A stretch of DNA of 64,000 nt from Medicago truncatula (Eukaryota; Streptophyta; Magnoliopsida; Fabales; Fabaceae). The DNA is taken from positions 1,374,001 to 1,438,000 of the forward strand of contig NC_053043.1 in the NCBI RefSeq assembly GCF_003473485.1, read 5' to 3'. A program made the translations under genes and the position numbers. Positions 24,070-34,003 of this stretch are shown piece by piece (the stretch's first letter is position 1; each line of letters starts with the position of its first letter). The notes beneath the pieces are model-generated. The model was not told the origin of the DNA. It did not search any database and was given only the letters and a program-made list of their open reading frames with translations.

Positions 24070-24512
24070 TTGTTCCATACCTTGCGTTTTTTGGCCAATT
24101 TTTGTTGTGTTTTCATTACAATTAATAGAACAAATTGCGTCAATCTTTACTCAATTGCAATCATTTAGAAGGTAAACCTTGCTTCTTCCTCTCTCGTATT
24201 GTTTCTGCATAATTTTTTTAGAGTTCTGTCATATTCAATGAAAAGTTTGATCCTTTTATTTCTGTAAATTTTATGCACCCTACCAAAAGTTTGTGAATTT
24301 TCCAACATAGCAGAGCATGTACATTTAAATAACATAATGCGATAAAAGCGAAAATTTGTAAATGTGCCTCCGGTATGTACATACCGAAGGTGTAAAATGT
24401 GAAAATTTAAAATGCACTACCGGTATGTAACTACCGGATGTATTATAAAGGTTATTTTTGTATTTTTAGGGGGCCTAAAGAGATATTGGGGGGGCCTAAA
24501 AAGCAATCTTCA

Positions 24513-24591
24513 ATTTGTTAAACACGCCTCGGGACAAATTTCGCTACATATAGCACCACTGTTTTTTTTTTTTTCTCTTTCTTTTTTCATT
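24513..24591. repeat. Duplicated block A, left piece
   Basis: Matches 41439-41514 almost exactly. It is separated from the rest of block A (30272 onward) by the MULE insertion. The last nine bases are the MULE target site. Confidence 0.85.
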
Positions 24592-24851
24592 GGCTAAACT
24601 GCAGTTTTAACCCCCTAACTTTCAGAATGGTGCGATTTTGGCCCCCTATTAAAAAAATTAAATTTTAAACCCTTATGTTTTAGCCCCTTTGCAAAACAGA
24701 CCTTTTGGTCAATTTTGACCAGGTCAACGCGGATGTGTCATGCCACATGTGTATTTCCCCATTTATTTTAAATCAAAAAGCCAATTGTGTAATTCTTTAA
24801 AAAAATAAAAAAGAAAAAAGAAAATATAAAAGGGTTTGGCACGTGAGAGCT
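24592..24851 (+). repeat. MULE left terminal inverted repeat
   Basis: About 260 bp, matching the right repeat in inverse. It ends at GGCACGTGAGAGCT, roughly 150 bp before the transposase ATG, so it probably also supplies the transposase promoter, as in maize MuDR. Confidence 0.9.
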
Positions 24852-25005
24852 GCATTTTCAGATTCTAGTTCTAGGGTTAAACCACAAACCCTTAAGTTTC
24901 CAAATCCATTGTTCTTCAATAATCTCCTTCCAAAATCGTTACAGAAATCAAATATCCATCACAAATCGAATTCCAGGTGATTGTTCATCTCCGTTTGTTG
25001 TGAAA

Positions 25006-28000
25006 ATGAAGTGGAAAGAAGATGGAAAGGCGACGGCGAGTACGGGTTCTAGGGTGAAGAACAAAGATGCGACGGGGAGTACAAGAACAAAGAATAAGAA
25101 GGACGATTCGATGGCGACTGAAGGTTCAGTGAAGAAGAAAGATTTGAATATGGAAGTTCCATCATCTCATGGAAACGTGTTCTCTGGACAGATTCCCGAC
25201 ATGGATGCTTCAAAGTAAGCGTTTTTTTGGTTTCATATATTGTTTAACTATAAAGCAAAGCTCATGTTACATTATTTCTGAATAAAAAAAGGGTTGTTGG
25301 AAGTATTGAATACTGTATTTAATTATGCACAGTTGAAAGCTAGAAAATGTTAATTTTATACTGCTTTTTGGGTTTACATTGCTATGAAAGGAGTATGAGT
25401 ATAAATATCGTATGAAAATACAGTATTCATATAGTATAAATACGGTATAAAAATACAGTATTCATACAGTTGTAATACAATATGAATTAAATATTAAGTG
25501 ATTTTTATTCAATCTTTGTAGGGCTGTTGAGGACCATTCATTGAAGATAAGGTTTCACCACAAAGGGTATTTCATTTCTGACCCTCTTATAGCTTATAAG
25601 AAGGGTGAAGTATATGAATTTGGTGGTGAGTTAGACATAGATGAGACAAACCTCAAAGATTTGAACAACCTGGTGAGAGAGATTGGTGTGGAAGGTGAGT
25701 ATAAGTTGTTTTATGTCAGTCCAGGTTGGGAGTTGAGTGATGGTCTTAGGCCTTTGAAAACTGATAGGGATGTCATTAGATTCATAAATGATCATATAAA
25801 TCATGGAGTTGCTAATTTTTATGTTGAAGCTGATAAGGATTTGGAAGGACTTGATAGCAGGTATGTGAGTGATGAGGAAGTTATTGTGTTAGATAAAGGG
25901 AAAGAACCAGCTGACCTTGCAGAGGAAGAAGAATCTGATCCTGAGTATGTTGGTGATGGAGATGATGAGGGTGATGAGCATGAGTCTGAAGCTGAAATTG
26001 GAAGTGTTGATGGGGTGTCAATTGATGACAGTGATTTTGATGAAGAATGGGACTGGACTTCTGTGCTGCCTAAACAAACTGTGAACCCAACTCCTATTGC
26101 TCAGTCATCCAACTCTTGTCAGGCAATTATTGCTGTTGAAGCATCAAGGAACAGTGAGGCGACAACTGAGGTAGATTTTGAAGATGAGAATGGAGACTCT
26201 GATTTTCTAGAAAGCTGTGAATCAAGTGAGGATGATGGTATTCAAAGGAAAAAGAAGAAATACAATAGGTTTAAGTTTCCTGAAAATGATGAGACTGTGA
26301 TATTTGAAGAGGGACAGATTTTTGCAACTGCTTTGTTGGTAAAAAAATGCTGTGAAAGAATATGCTCTACAGAAGAAGAAGAATGTTCACTTGAAGAAAA
26401 GTGAGAAAAGGAGAATTATTGTGAAGTGTAGTGATGGATGTCCATATCACATGAGATTTAGTAGGGTTCCACCTCAAACTTTTTATGTGTTGTCTAGTTA
26501 TAATTCAGCACATACATGCACTAATACTGGTAGAGTAAGATTGTTAAGAACAAAGTTGCTGGCTAAGAAGCTGGTACCAACCTTGAGACACACACCTGAT
26601 ATGACCATTAAGGCACTGCAAGATTTGTGTAAGCGTAACTGGTCTGTAATTCTTACTAGGTTTCAGATGTATAGGACAAAGTTGCAGGCTTTAGAGATGA
26701 TACATGGGGCTAGTGAAGAGCAATATGCACATCTTAGAAACTATGCACAAGAGCTGTTAAGAAGTAATCCTGGGAGTACTGTGAAGATTAAATGTAAAGA
26801 GATAGCTGCTGGTTTTGCATTTCAGAGAATATATGTTTGTTTTGCTGCTTGCAAGAGGGCATTTGTCCAAAACTGCAGACCTTTGATAGGGCTGGATGGT
26901 TGTTTTCTGAAAGGGAGGTATGGTGGACAGTTACTATCAGCAATTGGGAAAGATGGTAACAATCAAATGATCCCCATAGCATTTGCTATTGTGGAAGCTG
27001 AAACCAAAGAGAGTTGGGACTGGTTTATTGAACTACTGCTTTCATATTTGAATTGCATTCAATGCAAAAGATGGTCTTTCATATCAGACCAGCAGAAGGT
27101 AATTTTGCAACTTTTTACTTATTTTTATGCTCTTAACTTAATATTATGTAGATTAATTTTGTATTGTTTGTAATGATGAAGGGTCTGGTGAATACAATAG
27201 CTTCTATTGGTGATAATGTTGAGCACAGATTGTGTGTGAGACATTTGTATGGGAATTTTAGGAAAAGAAATCCGGGTGAGCACTTAAAAGAAGCTTTGTG
27301 GGCTGCAGCTAGGGCAAATACTATGCCTGATTTTAACAGGGCTATGGACAAACTTAAAAGTCTTAGTCAGGCAGCTTGGGATGAGTTGAGGCAATATCCA
27401 CCAGGTATGTGGAGTAGGGCAGGATACCATACTCACACATGTTGTGACTTACAAGTCAATAACATGTGTGATGCATTTAACTCTTCAATCATTGAGTTAA
27501 GAGAGCAACCAATTATTTCACTTATTGAGGGACTAAAGTTCTATATAACTAATAGGATAGTTAGATTAAGGGATTACATGTTGAGATATTCTGGTGATAT
27601 TTGTCCAATGATAAAAAAGATATTAGATAAGGCTAAGAAGGATGCAAATAATTGGTCACCAACTTGGCATGGTGATAGAGAATATGCTCACTTTAGTGTT
27701 TCTGATGGAAGTGATATGTATGTGATTAATGTCAAAGAGAGGACCTGTTCATGTAGAAGGTGGGAATTAAGTGGTATTCCTTGCCCACATGCTGTTGCAG
27801 CAATCTACTACAATAGCCAAAACCCAGATGAATATGTGGCACATTGGTACAGGTGAGTTGTGATCTTAATTTATATGCTTTCTGCTTTATGTAATCTTAA
27901 TTTAAGTGGTTAATTAAGTATAATCTGGTTACATATGACAGGAAGCAAACTTTCTTGGATACATATGATAATTTTATCATGCCTTCAAATGGACCAAAGC

Positions 28001-28708
28001 TATGGCCAGAAGTGAACCTTCCACCAATACTACCACCTCCAGTCAGAAGGGCACCTGGGAGGCCAAAGAAGCTTAGAAGGAAGGATAATGATGAGCCTAA
28101 GTCAACAACTAGCAAGAAGGGAAAGAGAAATCAGGAGACTATGAGGTGCACAAGATGTAAAGAACTTGGACATAACATGAGGACTTGTAAGGGTAAAACA
28201 GCTGCTGATATAGGTCAATTAGACCTGGAGGGAACAAGGTAATAACACAGTTTCTGCTGTTATAACACTTTCTGATAGATAACACAGGATCTCATATTTA
28301 ACACACTTTGTGATATTGTAGGATAATACTGAACTTCAACACCCTGAGGCTTCAAATGCACATGGTACAAACAACCATGCTGATTCTGTAACTGCTGCTC
28401 ATGTGAACAACCATGCTTCAAATTCACAACACTCAAATGTACATGCAGCTGCTACTGCTGGTACAAACAACCATGCTGGTTCTGTATCTGCTGCTCCTGT
28501 GAACAACCATGCTTCAAATGTACAACACTCAAATGCACAACACTCAAATGCTCATGTAACTGCTGCAACTAGTAACACATCTGGCAAGCATGTTATTGTT
28601 GGTGATTCATCCTTGTTTGTGCCTAGAAGATCAAGGTTTGCTGGAGCTAAAAGGAAAAGTGATGAGATGGCAGCTGTGGGGACTCAACAATCTGTGAACA
28701 AAACTTAA
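25006..28708 (+). CDS. MULE transposase (mudrA-like), frameshifted
   Basis: Cut-and-paste transposase of the Mutator superfamily. Likely exons: 25006-25214, 25522-27098, 27182-27852, 27942-28238, with a possible last exon 28322-28708. Order: basic N-terminus; a plant-MULE N-terminal region (KIRFHHKGYF onward); an acidic linker; a MuDR DNA-binding domain (AVKEYALQKKKN, VKCSDGCPYH); the MULE catalytic domain with first Asp in GLDGCFLKG, second Asp in FISDQQKG and ESWDWF; a SWIM zinc finger (CSCRRWELSG, then CPH); and a CCHC knuckle (CTRCKELGHNMRTC). An A7 run at 26341-26347 shifts the frame by one base just inside the DNA-binding domain. The downstream tail (28322-28708, rich in NNHASN) is also one base out of phase with exon 4. 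The start is the ATG after the left TIR. As written, only a truncated protein is made unless the A7 is a sequencing error or slippage occurs. Confidence 0.85.
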
Positions 28709-29431
28709 GTTAGGAATGACAATTACTGACAATGAGACTGATGTTATATTTTGATTAATTTAGGTTATTTAATGTCAAGTACTCTATTTGATATTTTGGT
28801 TAATTTTGGTTATGTAAGGTTAAGTATTCTAAAGTACTGGTTATGATGTTTTGGTTAAGTACTATAATGTCAAGTACTCTTCATGTATTTTGTATTTGGT
28901 GAATGTGAAGTAATACTATGTTAACTCCAATGTCAAGTACTCTTTAAATGTCATGTGCCAAAGCTATGATGCATTTCTATTCTCTGATCAATGGTTGATG
29001 TGCCATTGTTAAAAGAATTTAAAAGGAGAACAATGTCAATAATGTGCGATCTGTTCACAAACTCAGGGAGCATTATTATTTGGATTCTAATCATGCTTTC
29101 ATTTGATGTGCCATAGCATTGTTATTTGAATTTAAAATGAAAGCATGATTTCATTTGATATTGGACTCTTGTTATTTATAACATATATACAATTTAGTCT
29201 TTCAAAGATGTTACTTTTGTCACTTTGATTTTAGAACAAATCACCCCAAACTCAGGGAACTTTCACAAAGTCTCCTTCCTGAGAAATAACTACTTATTAC
29301 ATGTCCATCATAGCAACATTACAGAACTGATAGCAGAAATTCTTTGCTAATAGCTTTCATTAATTCTTTGCCAATAGCAGAAATTACATGTCCATCATAG
29401 CATAGCATAGCAACATTACATAACTGATACA
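28709..29431. other. MULE inter-gene region between convergent 3' ends
   Basis: AT-rich sequence between the transposase stop and the GRF-gene stop. It contains diffuse repeats such as GTCAAGTACTCT and a duplicated CATGTCCATCATAGCA phrase (29299-29400). Probably 3' untranslated DNA of both genes. Confidence 0.5.
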
Positions 29432-29782
29432 TTACATCATACCAAGCTTAATGAAAATCACAAACAAACTTAAAAACAACAACATCCCTAAAACTACAAT
29501 TGTAAACTCCAACTTTTTCTCCTTCTTCTTCATTGCATCATTCTTCTTCAAAAGTCCTCTAATTAATTTCTTCCGCCTCTCGGGCACTTCTGGATCAAAC
29601 CACCTGAAAAAACTGCATTTTCTTCTCTGGAAATACTTTCCACAACCATGAAACCTCCTTCCTGGATTTTCATCTGTCCAAGCCGTGACCAGAGGTGATT
29701 CAACACCACAATAACAAACCAACCTCGATTTGGCCATACTTGATGACCCAAAAACAGTTGAAGATGAATTGTTACCAGACAT
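29432..29782 (-). CDS. GRF-type zinc-finger protein with C-terminal membrane segment, carried in the MULE
   Basis: A single-exon frame of 116 residues. The GRF-type zinc-finger pattern is clear: CYCG at about residues 23-26, then GRRFHGC, then RKCSFFRWFD. A Lys-rich stretch (about 70-91) leads to a hydrophobic segment of about 20 residues at the C-terminus (FTIVVLGMLLFLSLF..), probably a tail anchor. In larger proteins GRF fingers bind nucleic acid, often single-stranded; that is family knowledge, not shown here. The gene lies about 240 bp inside the right TIR and runs toward the transposase, the same layout as mudrB against mudrA in maize MuDR, although the protein does not look like MURB. 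Met1 is used; Met16 is an alternative start. It could be captured host sequence or a standard second gene of this MULE family. Confidence 0.8.
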   Translation of the reverse strand: MSGNNSSSTVFGSSSMAKSRLVCYCGVESPLVTAWTDENPGRRFHGCGKYFQRRKCSFFRWFDPEVPERRKKLIRGLLKKNDAMKKKEKKLEFTIVVLGMLLFLSLFVIFIKLGMM

Positions 29783-30019
29783 TTTCTGTTTTCAGATCTG
29801 CAAACACACAAAACAAATTGATGTGGAACTAAGAAAGGAGGTAGAGGAAGAATCGATGTGAAAGAAAGGAGAAGAATTGTCGAATAAGATGGTTGAATAA
29901 GAACATATGAAGGTTCGGTTTATGGAGAAGAACAGATGAAGGTTGGGTTATGGTGGAATAAAAACAAGAAGAAGAGATGAAGAAGAAGGGTTGAAGAGTT
30001 GGAGTTTTTTAACGTTGGA

Positions 30020-30271
30020 AGCTCTCACGTGCCAAACCCATTATATTTTTTTTTTCTTTTTTTAAAGTATTACACAATTGGCTTTTTGATTTAAAATAAA
30101 TGGGGAAATACACATGTGGCATGACACATCCGCGTTGACCTGATCAAAATTGACCAAAAGATCTGTTTTGCAAAGGGGCTAAAACATAAGGGTTTAAAAT
30201 TTAATTTTTTTTAATAGGGGGCTAAAATCGCACCATTCTGAAAGTTAGGGGGTTAAAACTGCAGATTAGCC
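30020..30271 (-). repeat. MULE right terminal inverted repeat
   Basis: Inverted partner of 24592-24851. Read outward from the GRF gene it would serve as that gene's upstream region, with the start codon about 240 bp away. Confidence 0.9.
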
Positions 30272-30904
30272 TTTTTCATTCTATAACATCTAGGATACAA
30301 TAATCTAAAATATGATATCGAAACGACATTTGATACTTAGATATTTAATATTTCTGACGGAAACATCAATAACTTACAATTCATAACGGCTACAAGTCAC
30401 AATACTTGGCTTGACTAGTAAATATAGTTCAAGACTTTGATATTTTATTCATCTCAAAACATACTAATTTAATATACAAGATTTTGGATTATAAATAGTT
30501 CAAGACTTATAATTATGCATAACATAAACACAATTATGCGCTCAATGTCACATTTTGTTTGAAACTTCACAAAAGATTAATTATAATATAAACATCAGAC
30601 GATAGTTCATAGTAGATTACTCAGCCATATCCTTACCTTTGTATACATGTTCATCTAAAAATATAAATGGGGATGAGATCTACTTAGTCGTGGAGTTTCT
30701 ACTAATTTATAGTTCTTATCACTTGATCATCAGATTACAATATAATCATAATTCAGACTGACAATATCATTAAATCAATATAATCATTTTTATTTTTATT
30801 TTGGTTTTCTTTTTGTTTTTTGGTTTTTCCTTAACATGAAAAAGACAAACGTGAGGATATCCAACTCATCAACCCGTCCGTAAGGCGTTACATATAGTAA
30901 ACTA

Positions 30905-31177
30905 CTCCCTCCGTTCCTTTTTAAGTGTCACATTTGTAGAAATTTTTTCGTTCCTATTTAACTGTCACTTTCAAAGTTCAATGCAACAATAAATGTTTTT
31001 TACCAACATTACCCTTAGTTAATTATTGCGGAGAGAGAAATATATGAAATAAAATATTAAAAGACTAAGACTATTATAGTAAAAATATAAATTATTGTAT
31101 AAGAAAAAGTAACATTTATTAAGTGTATTGGTTTGTGTAAAATGTCAAAAAGTACAGTTAAAAAGGAACGGAGGTAG
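30905..31177. mobile_element. Stowaway MITE, 273 bp
   Basis: The ends are CTCCCTCCGTTCC and GGAACGGAGGTAG, flanked by TA (30903-30904 and 31178-31179). Block B reads straight through at this point (AAACTAATACATTTCC at about 42025-42040) with one TA, so the insertion followed the duplication. Tc1/mariner-type MITE without coding capacity. Confidence 0.9.
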
Positions 31178-31537
31178 TAATGCATATTTCCGACTCTTCT
31201 TCTCACATTTAAATTATTTGTTTCTTTTAGTTAATGGTCAAGTGTGATTTTTATCATTTGAACCTGAACTACTTATTTTCTTTGTTCAATTAATGAACAT
31301 AATCTTTGTATATCAGTTTGTGGTAATCAAGAAATAACGAACTATTTGTTTTTGGTTTGTCATCAGTTTAGTGTCTTAATTTTTTTTATAAAATTAAACT
31401 GATATCCATTTTTGTGGCTGAAAAGAAACCAAATCTGGTTTAGATTTTGATATACACACAAATGGTGGGTGAACCCTACATTATTTTAGGGTAATCTTCT
31501 TGTTGAGTGTTTAGGTTTTTGCCATCAATAATCCTAC

Positions 31538-31971
31538 ATGTGTTTTCTTGTTACTCTCGACCTTTGTCGCCTCTCTGTCAAAGGCTTCTCTTTATCTTCT
31601 ATTGGATTTGGATTTCCATCACTCAAAACCCTTTCGTTGCAACTCATTAAATTAAATGGAATTCAAGATTTCATGTTGCTTCTAGCTGGATCTCTAATTC
31701 TCGAGGATCTACGATTGTCTGATATATACATTCATTCTGAGGAATAGCTTGATTCTCTTAAAATTCAATAGTTTGAAACCTTATAGCTTACCCAAATTGA
31801 CTAAAGCAGATATCAGTCAATGTTTGTATTCATGTTATATGATGAAAACAGTCTCTACTTCATTTCTCTCTGCGTAGATACATCCACTTTGTACTATAAC
31901 ATAGACTACAAGGTCTGTTTCGTTACGAACAATTACATGATCAACATGTTGAACATCGACACATGTGATTG
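31538..31971 (+). pseudogene. F-box/LRR pseudogene fragment (block A)
   Basis: Encodes the leucine-rich middle of an F-box/FBD protein: GFGFPSLKTLSLQLI, then LLLAGSLILEDLRLSDIYIH, ending in a stop. A further stretch (about 31785-31900) reads LPKLTKADIS in another frame. It resembles FPSLKTLHLKDIYLH and CPLLEDLQLSNIHF in the intact genes. The F-box itself, the start and the FBD end are missing. A sister copy is at 42559. Confidence 0.75.
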
Positions 31972-32726
31972 GTACCAGGGCCTTCCTTGAGAATTCGGAG
32001 GCTCGACTCTGGAAATGAAAAGAGGCCAGTGATAAAATCAAAACATAATTTTTTTTAAAAGAGCAATGTTCTATTTATATTTTTTAAAATTTAAATAATA
32101 CAAACAAACTAATAATATAATCACATGCGTTAGTGCAATAGAAAGAGCAGAAAGACGGGCTCGATGGTGCATATCTTTCCGCTAGACTATATGTAAAGAA
32201 AATTACCCCTTCATCACTTTTGGGCTGGAATTTTCATTCCAAAAATACCCTCAATTTTCAATACAATTAACATTTGTAACAAATAGATAAGAATAAATTT
32301 AAATATTAAAAAAATGAAACAAACACGATATGATTACATATATATGTCTGTTTTTTTCCTTTATCATTTAAAAAGTGTAACAAATTAGATGAATATATTT
32401 ATACTTACTTTTTCATTATCCCAATTATATCATTAAAAAACAATTTTTTTCTATGATAAAGATTGTTGTTGGTGTCATTAAAAAAAAATTGTAGATTATA
32501 TTTTTTGTTATATTGTTGGTGACGTTGAAATAGATAATCATGATTAGTTTTCTTTGTTATAACTAGAAAGCAACAAACATTTATATTTTTAGTTTTAATC
32601 AAAATCGAAATTTCATAAAAAAAAACACCGTTCATAATTTTAAAAGGTTAGCGTAATAAAAAGAGTGGAATGACGGGTACGTGGGTGCCCATCTTTTCGC
32701 TAGTTAGAGTCGAGTGTTTGATGTTA
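31972..32726. other. Intergenic repeat sequence
   Basis: Holds a remnant starting GGGCCTTCCTTGAG, similar to the start of the element at 54067. It also has two related ~60-bp segments (about 32118-32185 and 32648-32712) sharing AAAGAG, GACGGG and CGCTAG blocks. No gene. Confidence 0.4.
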
Positions 32727-33471
32727 CTCCCTCCATTCCTTTTTAAGTGTCTTTTTAGGATGAATTTTTCGTTCCTATTTAACTGTCTTTTTGCTATTTT
32801 AAGCGTACGATTTGGCAATAATACCCTTTGTCAATTACTTTTATCTTTTTTTTGTAAAACTAATTAATGCTATCTATTTGAAAAATTAAAGTTTGTTTTT
32901 TAATCAAAGTTTGTTTGTTTTTTTAAAACAAAATTTGTTTCTTATTATCTTTAAATTTAAACAAAATTTTGTTCGAAACAGTAGTTTCAAGAAGTGTTAA
33001 AATTCTATAAATAAGATGAGGAACAATTGTTACAAATTTCAAGTGTGACTCTAGCATTAGTTAAAGCCTTAACTTTGATTAAAGGAGTTGGAAGAATGTT
33101 AATTTTTTCTTAACTTTTGATAAATGTGAAGTTGAAATAATTTTTATATTGACTTACAATAATTAAAAAGATGTCCCTTCAAAAAAATAATAATTAAAAA
33201 GATGTGCACAATATTTAAAAAGTTGACAATTGTTTGTTATGAGAGCGAGAGCGCAAAAAAAAAAAAAAGCAATTTGTTGGAGAAAAAGATAATAATTTTT
33301 TGTTACGGGAGAAACATAACATATTAAATTTATTGGAAAGATAAAGTGTGTGAGATAGGAATTTATTGGTGGATTAAAATGAGGGTATAATTGGAAGAAA
33401 ATGTGCAAAAATACACATCGCTATTTTGGTGTTAATTTTCTAAAAAAACACTTACAAATGAACGGAGGGAG
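32727..33471. mobile_element. Stowaway-like MITE, 745 bp
   Basis: Left end CTCCCTCCATTCC and right end GAACGGAGGGAG, flanked by TA (32725-32726 and 33472-33473). Larger than usual for Stowaway, so it probably contains later insertions. No transposase frame. Confidence 0.7.
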
Positions 33472-33498
33472 TATTATTGTAGTTTAACTTTGCTCCCT

Positions 33499-33629
33499 TG
33501 CTGTATTTTTTGGTTTGGTTTGGTTTTGATCAACACTTTGTAATCTTGTTTTGTTTCCTTTGGCACTCCTTGTGCTAGGGACCAAAACATTTTGTTAATA
33601 TATCTCATTTTTTGGCTTGTTAAAAAAAA
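33499..33629 (+). mobile_element. 131-bp 5'-truncated LINE tail with target duplication
   Basis: A short 3' end with CTTGTGCTAGGGACC and a final CTTGTT plus poly-A, typical of plant LINE tails. The perfect 13-mer AACTTTGCTCCCT flanks it (33486-33498 and 33630-33642). Confidence 0.8.
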
Positions 33630-33916
33630 AACTTTGCTCCCTATACAATTGTTGTGTTGGAGAGAGCCTATCGGTTAATATATAATCTCATTTTTTTTCT
33701 TGTTAAAAAAAATAAAATTATATATATTTATAACTCGACAACGGGATAAATATAATAATAAATAAAAAAAATACTTAAGAAATTTGTAACAATATTTTTT
33801 TTTTTAATAAAGTAACAATATTTTTTGTTCTAAAAGATTTAACCACTTTTTATTTTATTATACATAAGATTTGACACACAAAGATTTAATAAAATTTTAC
33901 CCGACCCAATCTTGGC

Positions 33917-33923
33917 TATTTAA
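33917..33923 (+). promoter_or_regulatory. Probable TATA box of F-box gene 1
   Basis: TATTTAA lies about 80 bp before the ATG and is conserved at the matching place before F-box gene 2. Confidence 0.55.
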
Positions 33924-34003
33924 GCAAAACCTTAAAACACTTTTAGGTTAAAATTTGCTTCCAAAACAGCATCGTACGTAATAGAAATACAGAGCAGGCG
34001 GCG

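Larger units (their letters stand above)
24592..30271. mobile_element. Autonomous-type Mutator-like element (MULE), 5.68 kb
   Basis: Complete DNA transposon. The terminal inverted repeats are about 24592-24851 and 30020-30271 (some 255 bp, differing at roughly ten positions). They begin GGCTAAACTGCAG and GGCTAATCTGCAG. A perfect 9-bp duplication TTTTTCATT flanks it (24583-24591 and 30272-30280). It carries a mudrA-like transposase on the plus strand and a GRF zinc-finger gene on the minus strand, pointing toward each other. The paralogous block at 41439-41530 is the same DNA without the element and with a single TTTTTCATT (41506-41514), so the borders are exact. Confidence 0.95.
30272..31971. 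repeat. Duplicated block A, right piece
   Basis: Collinear with about 41506-42984, near identity interrupted by several indels. Extra sequence relative to block B includes a Stowaway MITE (30905-31177). Similarity stops at 31971, where unrelated DNA beginning CAGGGCCTTCCTTGAG starts. Confidence 0.85.
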
